This document shows positions 4,790-7,159 of a DNA stretch of 7,159 nt, piece by piece. The translations under genes were made by a program, and so were the position numbers. The stretch's first letter is position 1, and each line of letters starts with the position of its first letter. This stretch comes from Planctomycetaceae bacterium (GTDB lineage Bacteria > Planctomycetota > Planctomycetia > Pirellulales > UBA1268), in contig SXWC01000070.1 in assembly GCA_005789975.1 (NCBI GenBank), positions 1 to 7,159 of the forward strand. Direction: 5' to 3'. The notes below the pieces were generated by a model. It saw nothing but the letters and a program-made list of their open reading frames with translations. It ran no database searches and had not been told where the DNA came from.

Positions 4790-6982
4790 GTGGCCACGCT
4801 GCGGTCCCCGACATCGCGATCGATCCTCAGCGGATCGCTGTTTGCGGCAGCCTGCGGACTCACTCTCGGCGTGCGGGCGGCCGATGCTGACCCGACTCCG
4901 CCGCGGACGCTGATGCGGCTGCCGGGATGGATCGAGTCGTTCGGCGAAGGTGCCGTCGGCGGCGCATCGCAGGCAGCCACGGCGGAGCACGATCCCGACG
5001 CCGCCGTCGCCCTGCCCGCCGCAAACTGGAGCGACTCCGAGCCGGCCGCCAAACCCGTCGTCAAGCAGGTTCCGCCCGCCCAACCCCGCCCCGGCGCGGC
5101 GGCCACCGAGGCCGAGACGGGGGGTCTGCGGCGCTGGATCAACGACCGGGTGGCGACGCTGCCGAAGCCGACCATTCTCACCCCCGCTCCCGAGACACCC
5201 GCCGCCGCGGCCGAGACCGTCGATCCACCACGGGCCGAAACCGTTGCGGAGACGCCGCCAGCCGCCGCGCGGCAGGCGGACGCGCCCGACGCGATGCCGA
5301 CGTTGTCGGTCGATCCGGCAAGCTTCCGTGGAGTCCTGCCGGGCAAGACCAGCCGCGCGGAAATCGAGAAGGACTGGGGCGCCGGCGAGACCGTCGCCCG
5401 GGAGGACGGTTCACCTGCCTCGAGCTGGGCGATCGCGCCGTTCGAGCGGGTCGAAGTCACCTTTCAGGATGACGTCGTCGATTCGATCACGATCGGACTC
5501 GCCGCGCCGGTTCCCGTGGCCGACCTTGCAAGGCAACTGGAGATCGCCGACCTTCGCACCGTAACGGTTCGCAACGAGGACGGGGCAGCCATCGGCACCG
5601 TCTATCCCGAACGCGGCGTGATCCTCAGCGTCGTACCCGGAACCGAAAATGCCACCGGGATCCTCATCGAACCGCTCGACCCGGATTCGTTCGTGCTGCG
5701 GGCCGAAGAGGAGATCGAAACCCGCTCCGCCTATGCGTTGGCGGACCTGCAATATGCGGTTCAGATCGATCCCCAGCACGTCCGGGCCCATCGGCTGCTG
5801 CTCGCCATGGCCGCCGATCAGGGCAAATGGACGCAGGCGCTGGCGCTCGCCCAGCAGGCCGTCCGGCTCGATTCCGAGGATGTCTGGACGAAGCTCAAGC
5901 ATGCCGGCGTCCTGCTGGCGCTCGATCGCACGGAGGAGGCCCGCTCGGTGCTCGACGGCGTCACTGCCGCCGCCAATCCGTCGCCGTTGGTGATGGCGCA
6001 GGTGGCACGGCTCGCCGGCCGCATCGAACTCGCCCAAAAGAATCCCGATCACCAGAAGGCGGTTGAACAGTTCAGCGAGGCCATTCGCCGCGGCTCACCG
6101 CTGCTGGCGAAGCGTTCGCCGGCGGTGCAGGCCGCCATCCGCGAGGTGTTGCTCGACGCCCACCTCGGCACGGCGCTGGCGATCGCCCGTGGCACGTGGC
6201 AGCAGAAGAGCCGCGTGATCCCCAAGTGGATCAGCCGGGCGGATGCCGTCGTGGAGGAATACGAAGGCGACGAAGGCGAACGGCACGTGCTGGAGCTCCA
6301 GCTCTGCCGCGGCGCGCTGGCCGCCGCCGCCGGATCCAACGAGGCGATCGAGCCCGTCGTCTGGGTGAAGCGTCTCATTGAACTCCGTGACCGGATTGGC
6401 GAGACCGAAGCCGACCCGTGGCGACGACGTCAGCTCGATTGGGAGGTCGGACAGGGGCTCGCCGACGCCCTGACCGCCGCCCAGAAACGCGGCGACGCGA
6501 CCGACATGCTCGACAACGCGACGCTGACCGCGGCCTACCTGGAGCGGGGCGCGGAGCAGCGGGAACTCACGGCCAACGAGCGGAAGAACATCGGTGAGTT
6601 GATGTTCCGCATCGGCATCATGCACAGCCTGCAGCGGGGCGACCATGCGACGGCAGTCACCTGGTTCGACCGGGCGATCCCGCTCTGGGACGGCAGCGAG
6701 CGGCTCGAACGGACCGACGCCCTCGGTCGGCTCGGTGAGTCGTACGTGAGCATGGCGATCTCGTATTGGCAGGTGGCACGCCGGGAGGAAGCCGTCACGC
6801 TCAGCCGCCGCGGCGTCGATCTCATGGTGGCCGCTGTCGACAAGAGTCAGTTGGAGGAGCGGGCTCTCGCCGTGGCCTACGGAAATCTGGCGACGATGTA
6901 CGCGGAGCAGGGCGACGAACAGCAGTCGCGGAACTACGCCGAGATGGCGAGCCGCGCCGAAGCCACCGGCACGGTGCGGTAG
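4790..6982 (+). CDS. Exported TPR-repeat protein with a BamE-like N-terminal domain
   Basis: A 730-residue protein of unknown function. Residues 1-30 form a signal peptide: basic start, hydrophobic ILSGSLFAAACGLTLG, likely cleavage after VRA or ADA (30-33), so the protein should act outside the cytoplasmic membrane. Residues 34-170 are Pro/Ala/Glu-rich and probably disordered. Residues 178-300 form a compact domain starting FRGVLPGKTSRAEIEKDWG, which resembles the opening G-x-x-x-G-x-T-x-x-E-V-x-x-x-W-G pattern of BamE/SmpA-like domains, followed by predicted strands (VEVTFQDDVVDSITIGL). From about 312 onward come TPR-like helix pairs, clearest at 314-346, 348-380, 400-435 and in the last 130 residues (e.g. 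AVAYGNLATMYAEQGDEQQS). Start: GTG 4790 with a near-ideal AAGGAG seven bases upstream. The sequence is probably a periplasmic interaction platform; no enzyme motif is visible. It has its own 3' hairpins, so it is likely monocistronic. Confidence 0.88.
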   Translation: MATLRSPTSRSILSGSLFAAACGLTLGVRAADADPTPPRTLMRLPGWIESFGEGAVGGASQAATAEHDPDAAVALPAANWSDSEPAAKPVVKQVPPAQPRPGAAATEAETGGLRRWINDRVATLPKPTILTPAPETPAAAAETVDPPRAETVAETPPAAARQADAPDAMPTLSVDPASFRGVLPGKTSRAEIEKDWGAGETVAREDGSPASSWAIAPFERVEVTFQDDVVDSITIGLAAPVPVADLARQLEIADLRTVTVRNEDGAAIGTVYPERGVILSVVPGTENATGILIEPLDPDSFVLRAEEEIETRSAYALADLQYAVQIDPQHVRAHRLLLAMAADQGKWTQALALAQQAVRLDSEDVWTKLKHAGVLLALDRTEEARSVLDGVTAAANPSPLVMAQVARLAGRIELAQKNPDHQKAVEQFSEAIRRGSPLLAKRSPAVQAAIREVLLDAHLGTALAIARGTWQQKSRVIPKWISRADAVVEEYEGDEGERHVLELQLCRGALAAAAGSNEAIEPVVWVKRLIELRDRIGETEADPWRRRQLDWEVGQGLADALTAAQKRGDATDMLDNATLTAAYLERGAEQRELTANERKNIGELMFRIGIMHSLQRGDHATAVTWFDRAIPLWDGSERLERTDALGRLGESYVSMAISYWQVARREEAVTLSRRGVDLMVAAVDKSQLEERALAVAYGNLATMYAEQGDEQQSRNYAEMASRAEATGTVR

Positions 6983-6983
6983 C

Positions 6984-6999
6984 CCGGCAGGGGTGCCGG
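6984..6999 (+). terminator. Short hairpin directly after the TPR gene
   Basis: CCGGCA (6984-6989) and TGCCGG (6994-6999) form a perfect 6-bp stem with a GGGG loop, one base after the TAG stop. There is no T tract behind it, so by itself it is more likely a 3'-end stabilising structure or a chance GC hairpin than a terminator. Confidence 0.3.
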
Positions 7000-7024
7000 T
7001 GATGCCCGTCGCCCCCGAACGACG

Positions 7025-7067
7025 GTTTCCCGACGGGAAACAACCCCGGACTGCGGGTTGTCTCTTT
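7025..7067 (+). terminator. Two overlapping hairpins with a T-rich tail, likely terminator of the TPR gene
   Basis: Hairpin A is GTTTCCC (7025-7031), GAC loop, GGGAAAC (7035-7041): a perfect 7-bp stem. Hairpin B is CAACCC (7041-7046), 8-nt loop, GGGTTG (7055-7060): a 6-bp stem followed at once by TCTCTTTGT. B plus the T-rich tail resembles an intrinsic terminator. A and B share base 7041, so both cannot be fully paired at once, though losing one base pair would let them stack side by side. They lie 43-78 nt after the TPR stop. Confidence 0.5.
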
Positions 7068-7143
7068 GTCACGAGCGTTCAAAAGCGGGTTGCCGGTCGG
7101 GGCTGCCCATGCCCCGCGAGCCGGCATCGAGCGAACGGAGCCC

Positions 7144-7159
7144 AGGAGGGGCGGAGTGA
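7144..7159 (+). promoter_or_regulatory. Shine-Dalgarno and probable GTG start of the next gene, cut by the window edge
   Basis: AGGAGG (7144-7149), a 6-nt spacer and GTG (7156-7158) form a textbook translation start that continues beyond the window. The next base makes GTGA, so a TGA stop at 7157-7159 overlaps it; that stop closes a 16-codon frame from ATG 7109, which has no ribosome binding site and is probably not a gene. The identity of the downstream gene cannot be told. Confidence 0.45.

Noticed and set aside
3437..5083. 548-codon minus-strand open frame crossing the hemG start and the intergenic region
   Set aside because: Out of phase with hemG, Arg/Gly/Ser-rich with no recognisable domain; long stop-free frames are expected in DNA this GC-rich.
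4378..5460. 360-codon minus-strand open frame overlapping the TPR gene's 5' end
   Set aside because: Ser/Ala/Gly/Arg-rich shadow frame; the plus-strand TPR gene explains the region.
6095..7072. 325-codon minus-strand open frame opposite the end of the TPR gene
   Set aside because: Antisense to clear TPR repeats, with no recognisable domain, and it runs through the terminator hairpins.
7109..7159. 16-codon ORF ending on the last base, as a leader peptide
   Set aside because: No ribosome site before its ATG; the stop overlap with the next GTG start may be coincidental, and the downstream gene is not visible.

Overview
The window is high-GC bacterial DNA, most likely from a planctomycete (PVC superphylum, possibly Pirellulales). 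The best marker is the 78-residue basic protein at 2662-2898, which resembles the small basic signature protein of the PVC superphylum. A divergent Hanks-type kinase, a long secreted TPR protein and genes packed on both strands fit the same origin. This assignment rests on recognising protein families by eye, not on a search.

Layout. The left edge holds the last 75 codons of citrate synthase (+). It converges on tadA (-), the tRNA adenosine deaminase, with a 15-nt perfect palindrome at the junction. A 125-bp divergent gap with candidate promoters on both strands leads to a three-gene plus-strand cluster: a four-helix membrane protein, a 56-residue coiled-coil hairpin protein whose reading frame overlaps the membrane ORF by 95 nt, and a soluble Ser/Thr-type kinase with unusual nucleotide-binding and catalytic-loop residues. 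The PVC small basic protein follows after a 151-bp gap and converges, 21 bp apart, on a minus-strand HemG/HemY-type protoporphyrinogen (or coproporphyrinogen) oxidase. A 427-bp divergent intergenic region precedes a 730-residue exported protein with a Pro/Ala-rich linker, a BamE-like fold candidate and TPR repeats. Its 3' flank carries several hairpins including a likely terminator. The last bases look like the ribosome binding site and start codon of another plus-strand gene.

How the genes fit together. Citrate synthase, TadA, the heme oxidase and the small basic protein are housekeeping functions with no obvious mutual link. The membrane protein, coiled-coil protein and kinase are tightly spaced and probably co-transcribed. 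The kinase has no membrane anchor or sensor of its own, so the neighbours could be its input or scaffold, but that is inference from position only. No mobile element, CRISPR array, tRNA or rRNA was seen, and nothing suggests horizontal transfer. The membrane/coiled-coil/kinase trio is the best candidate for an undescribed module.
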